The notes: generated by a model not told the origin, from the letters alone. Counted from the stretch's first letter, positions 1-5,552 are shown. The stretch: DNA of 5,552 nucleotides from an uncultured Ruminococcus sp. (GCA_902773165.1 CACYDO010000147.1:1-5552); one strand, 5' to 3'. Numbers and translations: made by a program.

Positions 1-65
1 AAACCGCAAAATAATGAGCTTTATCATCTTTTTTCGAGCAAAGCTGCGCCGCTGATTAGTTACAA
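1..65. other. Upstream sequence with no recognised gene
   Basis: No start codon with an SD, and no coding stretch that continues into the window, was recognised. A T6 run at 29-34 follows only a 4-bp potential stem (14-17 with 24-27), which is too weak to call a terminator of an upstream gene. Confidence 0.4.
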
Positions 66-76
66 ATTGTTACAAT
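66..76. promoter_or_regulatory. Short palindrome upstream of the -35 box
   Basis: ATTGT-T-ACAAT is a perfect 5-bp inverted repeat around one central base. It lies 8 bp upstream of the -35 hexamer of the gene 1 promoter, within A/T-rich sequence. It could be a regulator half-site pair or a chance feature of an UP-like element. No regulator gene is adjacent in the window, so the assignment is weak. Confidence 0.2.
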
Positions 77-84
77 AATTTAAG

Positions 85-113
85 TTGACACAGCTATACA
101 TGTAATCTATAAT
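85..113 (+). promoter_or_regulatory. Consensus sigma-A/sigma-70 promoter for gene 1
   Basis: A perfect -35 box TTGACA (85-90) and a perfect -10 box TATAAT (108-113) are separated by exactly 17 bp. Initiation would be expected about 6-8 nt after the -10 box, at the purines around 119-122. That gives an untranslated leader of roughly 60 nt before the TTG at 181, with a hairpin in the leader. The region just upstream (61-84) is very A/T rich, as an UP element would be, and contains the palindrome ATTGTTACAAT (66-76). Six-of-six matches in both boxes with ideal spacing imply strong basal transcription. Confidence 0.9.
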
Positions 114-138
114 TAAAGAGGATTAATTGAAATCTGTC

Positions 139-165
139 AGTATCGGTCGAAAAACCGATATTTTT
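139..165 (+). promoter_or_regulatory. Terminator-like hairpin in the leader of gene 1
   Basis: TATCGGT (141-147) pairs perfectly with ACCGATA (154-160) around the 6-nt loop CGAAAA. The stem extends outward by a G-U pair (140/161) and an A-U pair (139/162). A run of five T (161-165) follows immediately, so it has the form of a small intrinsic terminator. It sits between the predicted transcription start (about 120) and the SD (168-174). It could act as an attenuator, a 5'-stabilising hairpin, or leaky termination. No competing antiterminator pairing and no complement to the SD was seen in the short leader. The stem is modest, with three GC pairs. Confidence 0.5.
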
Positions 166-167
166 GT

Positions 168-174
168 GGAGGGG
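168..174 (+). promoter_or_regulatory. Ribosome binding site deciding the gene 1 start
   Basis: GGAGGGG lies 6 nt (8 nt from the GGAGG core) upstream of TTG at 181. The longer reading frame begins at TTG 127 with AAAGAGGA at 115-122, but most of that purine run would fall at or before the predicted transcription start (about 119-122) and so would not be in the mRNA. Starting at 181 also puts the zinc-ribbon cysteines at residues 4 and 7, where this domain normally begins. Confidence 0.8.
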
Positions 175-180
175 TTCTAT

Positions 181-2475
181 TTGTTAAAATGCAAGGTGTG
201 TGGTACTGCAAATTCTCCTGATTCCTCCGTATGCGCCAATTGCGGCGAGAAACTGCGAGTGAACCGAAAGTCAAGTACCGGAAAAAGAAAGAAAGTCAAA
301 AGAGATCCTCAGCGCAGGAAAAGCTCCGAGCCGAAGGATATCTTTTCAACAAGCGATTATCAGCAGAAGGAAAACAGCTCCGAGTCTGTTATAAAGGACG
401 TTTTCTCCTCGGAGGAGGCATATGAAAAGGTCAGAAAAGGCACGGTGCTTGAAAAAATACATGTTCTTGAAGAGGAGATCGGCGATACTGCACAGGTAAT
501 CGACGACGAACCCGAGGAGCAGAAAATAATTCCTACCGTAATAAACCGTTCTACGTCGAACGATCTTATCCGTTCTTTCGATAGTCCGAAAGGCTCAAAA
601 AGCGGAAAGGAAAAAAAGCACGATATTCCTCACCGTGTTATTCATTCGGTGAGAAATCCGGTCAGCGGAAAGAAATTTGAAAATAAAACCGAGGAAAATA
701 CAGACGAAAAAGAAGCAGCTTTACAAAAAACCACCTCAGTAAAGAAAAAAGCCGCTTCCGCCTCTTCTGAGGACATCGTTGAAAAGAAAACAGCGGCTTC
801 TTCGGACAGCGGCAATGCAGGCGCAAAGAAGCGCCGCCCCAACAAGAAAAAATTCAGAGAACGCCGTCCGCAGACCGAAAAAACCGAGATCAGGAAGCTT
901 TCAGAGAATAACGATATTTCCAAAGAGGAAACCGCAGAGCCGGATCAGACAGAAGCAGAAGCTGCTATGGAGAATATTTCTCATGAGATCGTACCTGACG
1001 AAATCTCCGCAAACTCCGGAAATTCCGAAGATAATACGGAGATCTCTGTTTTTGAGGATATAACGTCGTATTCCGACGCGCCGAAGGAAAATGATCCCTT
1101 CGATACGCAAACCCCCGTTGACGACGAGGCGGCAGAAGCAGAATCCGCAATTCTCGACGCAGAATTACTTGGCGCAGCCGAAACGGCAGAGGAGCTTACG
1201 CACAGCAGCGAAGCTTTAGTCAACTCAGATGAAAGCGAAGCCGCCGAGGATATCGCTGAGGAAGAAAACGCTTCTGAAATAAATAACGTAGTTAAAGATA
1301 TCGTACCCGAGGAGATTCCTTCGGAAGAAGCAGAGAATGCTGATCCCGGTATTGATGTGATCGAGGTCGGCGAAACCGAGCTTGATGAAATTGAGCATGA
1401 TGAAGCAGGTCTGGACGTAATTGCTCTCGACAGCAACGAGCTTGGTCAGATCGCTGCCGACAATGAAGCTCACGATGAAACAGAGGATAATGAGCTCGTG
1501 CAGGAGGAAGCCGAACAGGAGATCAGTGGATCTGAGGAATCTGATCCCGAAGAGGACGAATTTTTCTCTGTGGATAACGAGGAAGATGAAGCTGAGGATT
1601 ATTCCCCCTACACCCCGGATATTACCGAGGATAATGCTGAGGAAATCCTTCCAATAGAAGAAACAGAACCGGAAAAAGAGGAAAGCTCCGCAGAAGTATC
1701 GGGCAATTCTTCCGATATTATATCCGAAGTTGAAATTGCATCGGATATTGCAGGTATTGCGGAGAATACGGATATTGCGGAGATTGCGGAAAATACTGAA
1801 AATACCGGATCTGCCGAACAAGATGATATTCAGGATCAGAGTTCTTCTGAAAACGAGTCAGCTCCCAAAAAGAAAAAACAACGTGACAGCAAAGCTTCAC
1901 AGAACAGCGATAAGCCTAAGAAAAAGAAGCGCAAAAAGCCTTCCGGCGAACCGGCTGAGGAAGAGCCTGTCAAGAAAAGAGCTTCAATCAAGAGCGGGAA
2001 GAAAAAATCCGATGACAAGAAGGAAGAGCCTGTCATAAAAAGCCGAGAGGTTTCTTCAACAAAAGAAGAGGAAAAAACGCCTGCAAAAGCTAAAAAGACA
2101 GCTTCGGCAAGCAGCTTCTCCCCCGAGGATATAGAAGAAAACCGCTACGTTGCGGCGCTGTCATACCTCGGTATTTTGCTGATACTTCCACTGTTCAAGG
2201 TCAAGGAATCCGAGTTCTGCCGCGCTCACGTAAAACAAGGCGTCAGAGTTCTGATCTATTCCCTTATCGTTCTTATCGCGACGCTGGCTGCTGTTCTCGG
2301 GCTGCGCGTCCTGGTACTGTGGGTTCTGGGCTTAAACGTTATCATCTACAAGGTGCTTGCATTTGCGATAGCAGCAGTTATGGCAGTGCTGATATTTATT
2401 CCCTCGTTTAACGGAGCGCTCAGCGCATTCAGCGGCACATATAAAAAAGTGCCATTTGTTGGTAAAGATCAATAA
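181..2475 (+). CDS. Zinc-ribbon, charge-block disordered, DUF4870/Tic20-like membrane protein
   Basis: This is a 764-aa protein of unknown function read from TTG 181; an alternative TTG at 127 would add 18 residues. Residues 4-21 form a zinc ribbon (C4-x2-C7 ... C18-x2-C21). Residues about 23-240 are a Lys/Arg-rich mixed-charge region. Residues 241-562 are extremely acidic, with only four Lys and no Arg by eye, and about 563-640 are strongly Lys-rich. All of this is predicted to be disordered. The C-terminus (about 650-764) has three hydrophobic helices, with SYLGIL near 661 and S677-x-F-x-R-x-H683-x2-QG687, the signature I associate with DUF4870/Tic20-like domains, and ends in a VPFVGK motif. 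Family members with an N-terminal zinc ribbon are common in Firmicutes and usually much shorter, the difference being the linker. The ribbon and linker are probably cytoplasmic. The gene has its own consensus promoter. The domain reading is good, but the function is unknown. Confidence 0.88.
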   Translation: MLKCKVCGTANSPDSSVCANCGEKLRVNRKSSTGKRKKVKRDPQRRKSSEPKDIFSTSDYQQKENSSESVIKDVFSSEEAYEKVRKGTVLEKIHVLEEEIGDTAQVIDDEPEEQKIIPTVINRSTSNDLIRSFDSPKGSKSGKEKKHDIPHRVIHSVRNPVSGKKFENKTEENTDEKEAALQKTTSVKKKAASASSEDIVEKKTAASSDSGNAGAKKRRPNKKKFRERRPQTEKTEIRKLSENNDISKEETAEPDQTEAEAAMENISHEIVPDEISANSGNSEDNTEISVFEDITSYSDAPKENDPFDTQTPVDDEAAEAESAILDAELLGAAETAEELTHSSEALVNSDESEAAEDIAEEENASEINNVVKDIVPEEIPSEEAENADPGIDVIEVGETELDEIEHDEAGLDVIALDSNELGQIAADNEAHDETEDNELVQEEAEQEISGSEESDPEEDEFFSVDNEEDEAEDYSPYTPDITEDNAEEILPIEETEPEKEESSAEVSGNSSDIISEVEIASDIAGIAENTDIAEIAENTENTGSAEQDDIQDQSSSENESAPKKKKQRDSKASQNSDKPKKKKRKKPSGEPAEEEPVKKRASIKSGKKKSDDKKEEPVIKSREVSSTKEEEKTPAKAKKTASASSFSPEDIEENRYVAALSYLGILLILPLFKVKESEFCRAHVKQGVRVLIYSLIVLIATLAAVLGLRVLVLWVLGLNVIIYKVLAFAIAAVMAVLIFIPSFNGALSAFSGTYKKVPFVGKDQ
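1744..1797 (+). repeat. 27-bp tandem repeat in gene 1, two units
   Basis: Units 1744-1770 and 1771-1797 match at 22 of 27 positions and encode DIAGIAENT and DIAEIAENT (residues 522-530 and 531-539), followed by a partial third unit, ENT. The repeat is in frame, so gain or loss of a unit would keep the protein readable. It marks part of the acidic linker as having grown by local duplication. Confidence 0.8.
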
Positions 2476-2490
2476 TAATAACACATTACA

Positions 2491-2529
2491 ATGCGAGCGA
2501 ATTTCTGTGTTCATACAGATCGCTCGCAT
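2491..2529 (+). terminator. Strong hairpin after gene 1 (no U tract)
   Basis: ATGCGAGCGA (2491-2500) is a perfect 10-bp complement of TCGCTCGCAT (2520-2529). Inside, TCTGTG (2504-2509) pairs with TACAGA (2514-2519) with one G-U, closing a TTCA tetraloop and leaving a 3-nt bulge (2501-2503). It begins 15 nt after the gene 1 stop codon, the usual place for a terminator, but is followed by AGTTGTATAATAAG rather than a T run. It may be a Rho-assisted or weak terminator, or a 3'-end stabiliser that protects mRNA from exonucleases. The structure is certain as sequence; the role is inferred. Confidence 0.5.
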
Positions 2530-2540
2530 AGTTGTATAAT
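2512..2540 (+). promoter_or_regulatory. Candidate promoter for genes 2-3(-4)
   Basis: A perfect TATAAT at 2535-2540 is preceded, with a 17-bp spacer, by CATACA (2512-2517), which matches the TTGACA consensus only at its last three positions. Predicted initiation near 2546-2548 would leave a leader of about 66 nt. The -35 region and part of the spacer lie in the 3' half of the hairpin at 2491-2529. The -10 box is convincing and the -35 is poor, so an activator or read-through from gene 1 may contribute. Confidence 0.4.
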
Positions 2541-2554
2541 AAGGGCACATCTGA

Positions 2555-2570
2555 ACGACATTACGACATT
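2555..2570 (+). repeat. 8-bp tandem repeat in the gene 2 leader
   Basis: ACGACATT occurs twice back to back (2555-2562 and 2563-2570). It lies between the candidate -10 box and the gene 2 SD, so it would be in the leader transcript. It could be a chance duplication or a direct-repeat binding site. No function is assigned. Confidence 0.4.
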
Positions 2571-2613
2571 ATTTACTCAGAACTTCCCATAGCATAATAG
2601 AGGCGGTGCCGAG

Positions 2614-3474
2614 ATGAAAAGGTTATTTTTTATTCTGCTTCTGTCTTCATTTATGATCCGGTGCTTTTTTACGGTAACGGCAGCGGCAGACGAATTATCG
2701 GCAGCAGCGCCCGACGAGATCGCTGCCGGGCAGCTGTTCAGCACCGTTATTTCCATTCAGACAGAAACTCCTCTTTCAGCAATACAGCTTGAAATAAGCG
2801 CGTCGGACGATCTTTCCTTCCGATCTGTAAAGCTCTGTCAGCTCGGAGACAGTCATTTTTACGAGGATAAAAACTGTGTAAAAATGATACTGCTGGCAGA
2901 TGATGCCTTCGTTTCGGGCGAGCTTGCAGAGCTTGATTTTCTGGCAGAAAACGAAGCTCTCACCGAGCGCAGCACAATAACGATAACAGCTGTTGACGCG
3001 GCAGGTACAGGCTTTGAGGAGTGCCCGATAACGGAAAGCACGGCAAGCATTGAAGTGAATATCAAGCAAGTAAGCTCCTCTTCCAAAAATACATCAGCCG
3101 AATTAAGCCCTGCCGTATCTGCGGCAAGCCGGAACGAATGTCTTGCAAGCTCGTTGAAGAGCAGCTCGTCAAAGACCGTTTCTAAGGAAACCGCTTCGCC
3201 AAAAACGACCTCATCTGAAAGCTGCTCTTCTGCTTCAACAACAACATCATCAAAGAAAACCACAAGCAGGAAGGATAATAGCTCAAAAAATTCCACAAGC
3301 AAAACGAGCGAATATGAGGAATCGTCTTCTTTAGCATTTTCGCATTCTGATACACAATTAAATCTTAGTCCTGTGGTGTATATAATTTCAGGCAGCGCCG
3401 CTACTTTAATTATTATCGGCGCATTGAGAATTTCATTCAAGATCGGACAATACAGTGTAAGCCGACGCAAATAA
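2614..3474 (+). CDS. Secreted cohesin-like protein with Ser/Thr stalk and C-terminal membrane anchor
   Basis: This 286-aa protein starts at ATG 2614, with AGAGG at 2599-2603 as SD. Residues 1 to about 25 are a signal peptide (MKR, hydrophobic core, cleavage near TAAA/DE). Residues about 28-152 have the alternating beta-strand pattern of a cohesin/bacterial Ig-like fold: an AAGQLFSTVISI strand, then PLSAIQLEI (like the 'GfqfelsYd' strand), a late SGELAELDF strand, and TITITAVDA. Residues 151-250 are a stalk with about 35% Ser and 13% Thr plus many Lys. Residues 252-272 form one membrane helix, followed by a short basic tail ending SRRK. The domain would therefore face outward, tethered to the membrane. 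There is no LPXTG motif and no dockerin. It precedes the TraX-like gene by 14 nt. Cohesin is my best guess; another Ig-like fold is possible, and the ligand is unknown. Confidence 0.85.
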   Translation: MKRLFFILLLSSFMIRCFFTVTAAADELSAAAPDEIAAGQLFSTVISIQTETPLSAIQLEISASDDLSFRSVKLCQLGDSHFYEDKNCVKMILLADDAFVSGELAELDFLAENEALTERSTITITAVDAAGTGFEECPITESTASIEVNIKQVSSSSKNTSAELSPAVSAASRNECLASSLKSSSSKTVSKETASPKTTSSESCSSASTTTSSKKTTSRKDNSSKNSTSKTSEYEESSSLAFSHSDTQLNLSPVVYIISGSAATLIIIGALRISFKIGQYSVSRRK

Positions 3475-3488
3475 TACTAAGGATCAAT

Positions 3489-4217
3489 ATGAACATAATA
3501 ATCGAAAAGAAATATAAATGTTTATCGGGAAGCGTACTCAAGCTGCTCGCGCTGATAACGATGATAACTGACCATATAGGCTATGCGCTTCTTTCTCAGA
3601 TGCCTTCTGCGGTTGAACCGCTTTTTACGATAGGCTCTCACGAAATAAGCATGTACATAATAAGCCGATATATCGGAAGATTGGCGTTTCCGATATATTG
3701 CTTTCTTTTAGTTGAAGGCTTTGAACACACTCACAGCAAAAAGCACTATGGAATTAATCTTCTGGTATTTGCATTTATTTCGGAGATCCCATGGGATCTG
3801 ATGCACAATGGCACTATGCTCGGAGTACGTCAGAACGTATTTTTTACACTATTTTTTGGTTTCCTGGGATTAATTATCATACAGCAATTTAAGGAAGAAG
3901 CTGTAAAACGATCCTTGCTGCTGATAGCTTTGACAGCTCTGGTTTATTTTTTCAGGGCGGACTATGGGCTGACAGGATACGCATTTATTCTGCTGATGTA
4001 CGTAATGAAGGATAACAAAACCATCAGAGCGATCATCGGCACTGCTATATTGCCAACTACATATGTTGTCTGGACAGCGTTCATTCCTATCGCCATGTAC
4101 AACGGAAAACGAGGTTTTATTAAGGGCAGATTCCTGAAATACTGCTTTTATGCTGCCTATCCCATTCATTTTCTTGTACTTTATTTCATCAGGCTGCACT
4201 ATATCGGCTACTCCTGA
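3489..4217 (+). CDS. TraX-family membrane protein
   Basis: This 242-aa polytopic membrane protein is close in length to F-plasmid TraX (about 248 aa). Family motifs seen in order are LKLLALITMITDHIG (residues 17-31), RYIGRLAFPIYCFLLVEGF (60-78) with H80-T-H after it, F96-ISEIPWDL (to 104), R114-QNVFFTL (to 121), and D158-YGLTGY (to 164). About eight hydrophobic segments are visible. The start is ATG 3489, with AAGGA at 3479-3483 as SD. F TraX acetylates the N-terminus of mature pilin. Chromosomal Firmicutes members usually occur without conjugation genes, as here, and their substrates are not established. The 14-nt gap from the surface-protein gene implies co-transcription and makes that protein a candidate substrate (inference). 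The family call is firm; the exact activity is not. Confidence 0.92.
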   Translation: MNIIIEKKYKCLSGSVLKLLALITMITDHIGYALLSQMPSAVEPLFTIGSHEISMYIISRYIGRLAFPIYCFLLVEGFEHTHSKKHYGINLLVFAFISEIPWDLMHNGTMLGVRQNVFFTLFFGFLGLIIIQQFKEEAVKRSLLLIALTALVYFFRADYGLTGYAFILLMYVMKDNKTIRAIIGTAILPTTYVVWTAFIPIAMYNGKRGFIKGRFLKYCFYAAYPIHFLVLYFIRLHYIGYS

Positions 4218-4281
4218 TTTTTCTATATATTCATCGAAAAATATACCCTAAAATCTCATCATTGGAGTTGATACGACGCAA
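4218..4281 (+). other. Gap between TraX-like and MATE genes
   Basis: This 64-nt, A/T-rich spacer holds a loose A/T-only inverted repeat (ATTTTTC 4217-4223 and GAAAAAT 4236-4242, 12-nt loop) and an SD-like GGAG at 4264-4267. I see no acceptable -35/-10 pair and no GC-containing terminator stem, so it does not clearly separate transcription units. Confidence 0.5.
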
Positions 4282-5552
4282 ATGAAAAGCAATACAGATC
4301 TTACACAAGGCAGCGTAACGAGAGTTCTCGTAAAATTTGCGCTGCCGTATCTTCTTTCCTGCTTTTTGCAGACATTTTACGGAATTGCCGATCTGTTCAT
4401 AGTCGGTCTGTATAACGGCAAAGAGGTCACGGCCGCCGTATCTATCGGCAGTCAGGTAACTCATATGATAACGGTAATGATAGTCGGGCTTGCTATGGGC
4501 ATAACCGTTCACAGCGGTTCGGCAGCCGGCGCAAAAAACAGCAGGCTTGCAAAAAGGATATTCGGTACATCAATAACTTTTTTCGCGATAGTATCAGCCG
4601 TACTTACAGCCGTTACACTGCTTCTTTCACGACAGATAACGGCAATTATGCTGACCCCTGCGGAATCGGTCGGAGAAACGATGAAATATCTATCCATTTG
4701 CTTCTGCGGAATCCCGTTCATAGCAGGGTTTAACGTTGTCAGCGGACTTTTCCGCGGCTTTGGCGATTCAAAAAGACCGATGTACTTCGTCGCTGCGGCG
4801 TGCCTTGTAAATGTTATTTTAGATCTTGTATTCATCGGGGGAATGCACTTAGGAGCGGCAGGCGCGGCGCTGGCAACAGTTCTCGGACAGGCAGCAAGCG
4901 CGGCTATGGCTATCATATCGTACCGGCGTGCTGAGCTTGGATTTTCGCTCTCGCCCGCCGATCTGAAACCGGATAAAGCGGTAATGAAAAAGCTGTTGGG
5001 CGTAGGCGTTCCCGTATCGCTTCAGGACGGACTTATCCAGATCGCATTTACGATCATCATTGTGATAGCGAACAGCCGCGGACTTATTTTTTCGACATCT
5101 GTCGGAATAGTTGAAAAGATAATCGGGTTCATGTTTCTTGTTCCGTCTTCATTTCTCTCTGCGATATCTGCGGTCACAGCGCAGAACATGGGTGCAAAAA
5201 AGCTTGAAAGAGCGCGCAGGTCGCTATTCTGCGGAATTGCTGTCACGGTGGCATGGGGCATTCTTTGCTGCATATACAGCAACATTTTACCCGAGACGCT
5301 TGTCGGACTTTTCACAAAGGACGCAGAGGTCATCGCAGCAGGAAGCCTTTATTTGCGGTCATATTCATTCGACTGCATATTCGCGGCGGTGCATTTTTGT
5401 TTCAGCGGATATTTCTGTGGCAGCAAGCGCTCCTACGTATCGTTTATACACAACATAGTTTCGATAATACTGGTAAGAATCCCCGGGGCGTTTGCCGCAA
5501 GCATATTTTACCCCGACACGCTCTACCCGATGGGCTGGGCAGCGCCGATAGG
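4282..5552 (+). CDS. MATE-family efflux transporter (3' end cut by window edge)
   Basis: The frame is open from ATG 4282 to the window end, giving 423 codons of a family normally around 440-460 aa, so only the last helix and tail are missing. It would export cationic drugs or metabolites by H+ or Na+ antiport across the cytoplasmic membrane. Both repeat halves show MATE hallmarks: N-terminal VLVKFALPYLLS and FYGIADLFIVG; G143-IPF followed by SGLFRGFGDSKRP (154-166); L188-VNVILDLVF-type helix; second half G240-VGVPVSLQDG (to 250) and T299-AQNMGAKKLERA (to 311). An in-frame TAA at 4249-4251 limits upstream extension. The SD is weak or distant (GGAG 4264-4267, 14 nt away). It starts 64 nt after the TraX-like gene with no clear promoter, so read-through is likely. 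Substrate cannot be told from sequence, and nothing points to a polysaccharide flippase. Confidence 0.95.
   Translation, partial: MKSNTDLTQGSVTRVLVKFALPYLLSCFLQTFYGIADLFIVGLYNGKEVTAAVSIGSQVTHMITVMIVGLAMGITVHSGSAAGAKNSRLAKRIFGTSITFFAIVSAVLTAVTLLLSRQITAIMLTPAESVGETMKYLSICFCGIPFIAGFNVVSGLFRGFGDSKRPMYFVAAACLVNVILDLVFIGGMHLGAAGAALATVLGQAASAAMAIISYRRAELGFSLSPADLKPDKAVMKKLLGVGVPVSLQDGLIQIAFTIIIVIANSRGLIFSTSVGIVEKIIGFMFLVPSSFLSAISAVTAQNMGAKKLERARRSLFCGIAVTVAWGILCCIYSNILPETLVGLFTKDAEVIAAGSLYLRSYSFDCIFAAVHFCFSGYFCGSKRSYVSFIHNIVSIILVRIPGAFAASIFYPDTLYPMGWAAPI

Noticed and set aside
14..34. Possible terminator of an upstream gene before a T6 run
   Set aside because: Only a 4-bp stem can form, so no support beyond the T run.
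127..180. TTG 127 as the start of gene 1
   Set aside because: Its SD would be at or upstream of the predicted transcription start, and it would place a terminator-like hairpin in the coding region. TTG 181 has the better SD and the expected zinc-ribbon N-terminus.
981..1436. A 151-codon open frame on the minus strand, rich in Ser, inside gene 1
   Set aside because: It is the antisense image of Glu/Ala/Asp-rich codons. It has no recognisable domain, and the + strand frame here is continuous with real domains at both ends.
1225..1821. A 198-codon minus-strand frame, Phe/Ile rich
   Set aside because: Apparent hydrophobicity comes from reading Glu/Asp/Asn codons in antisense. No ordered helices or family motifs were seen.
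2859..3470. A 203-codon minus-strand frame opposite gene 2
   Set aside because: It mirrors the Ser/Thr/Lys stalk, giving Glu/Leu/Val runs. The + strand frame has a signal peptide, TM anchor and SD.
3489..4217. TraX as evidence for a conjugative element
   Set aside because: No relaxase, coupling protein, type IV secretion or pilin gene is in the window, and stand-alone TraX-like genes are common on Firmicutes chromosomes.
4217..4242. Possible terminator after the TraX-like gene (ATTTTTC / GAAAAAT)
   Set aside because: The stem is A/T only apart from one GC pair, has a 12-nt loop and is not followed by a T run, so it is too weak to call.
4509..5458. Open frames on both strands within the MATE gene (minus 4509-4916 and 5022-5333, plus 5138-5458)
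   Set aside because: All overlap the MATE frame, which shows family motifs from start to window end. The others have none.

Overview
This 5.55 kb window carries four genes, all on the + strand. It most likely comes from a low- to moderate-GC Firmicute of the Clostridia, and a Ruminococcus/Oscillospiraceae-type gut bacterium fits best. That placement is an inference from strong AGGAGG-type ribosome binding sites, sigma-A promoter elements, a cohesin-like surface domain, a Firmicutes-style stand-alone TraX-family protein, and a zinc ribbon fused to a DUF4870/Tic20-like membrane domain. No rRNA, tRNA, CRISPR array, transposase or phage gene is visible.

Layout. Positions 1-180 are a regulatory leader. 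A perfect consensus promoter (TTGACA, 17 bp, TATAAT) lies at 85-113, a terminator-like hairpin with a T tract at 139-165, and a strong SD at 168-174. Gene 1 (181-2475) encodes a 764-aa protein with an N-terminal zinc ribbon, about 620 residues of low-complexity polyampholyte arranged as basic, acidic and basic blocks, and a C-terminal three-helix membrane domain. The intergenic region 2476-2613 holds a strong hairpin without a U tract, a perfect TATAAT box and small repeats. Gene 2 (2614-3474) encodes a signal peptide, a cohesin-like domain, a Ser/Thr/Lys-rich stalk and a C-terminal membrane anchor. Gene 3 (3489-4217) follows after 14 nt and encodes a TraX-family membrane protein. Gene 4 (4282 to the window end) is a MATE-family transporter that runs off the edge.

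How the genes may work together. Gene 1 appears to be its own transcription unit. Genes 2 and 3 are tightly spaced and almost certainly co-transcribed, and gene 4 may be read through from them across a 64-nt gap with no convincing terminator or promoter. The pairing of a membrane-anchored stalked surface protein with a TraX-family protein (the F-plasmid member acetylates the pilin N-terminus) suggests, as a hypothesis only, that gene 3 modifies the product of gene 2. The MATE transporter is a common housekeeping/efflux gene and may simply be a neighbour. The most unusual objects are the charge-segregated gene 1 product with its hairpin leader, and the gene 2-gene 3 pair. Nothing here amounts to a demonstrated new system.
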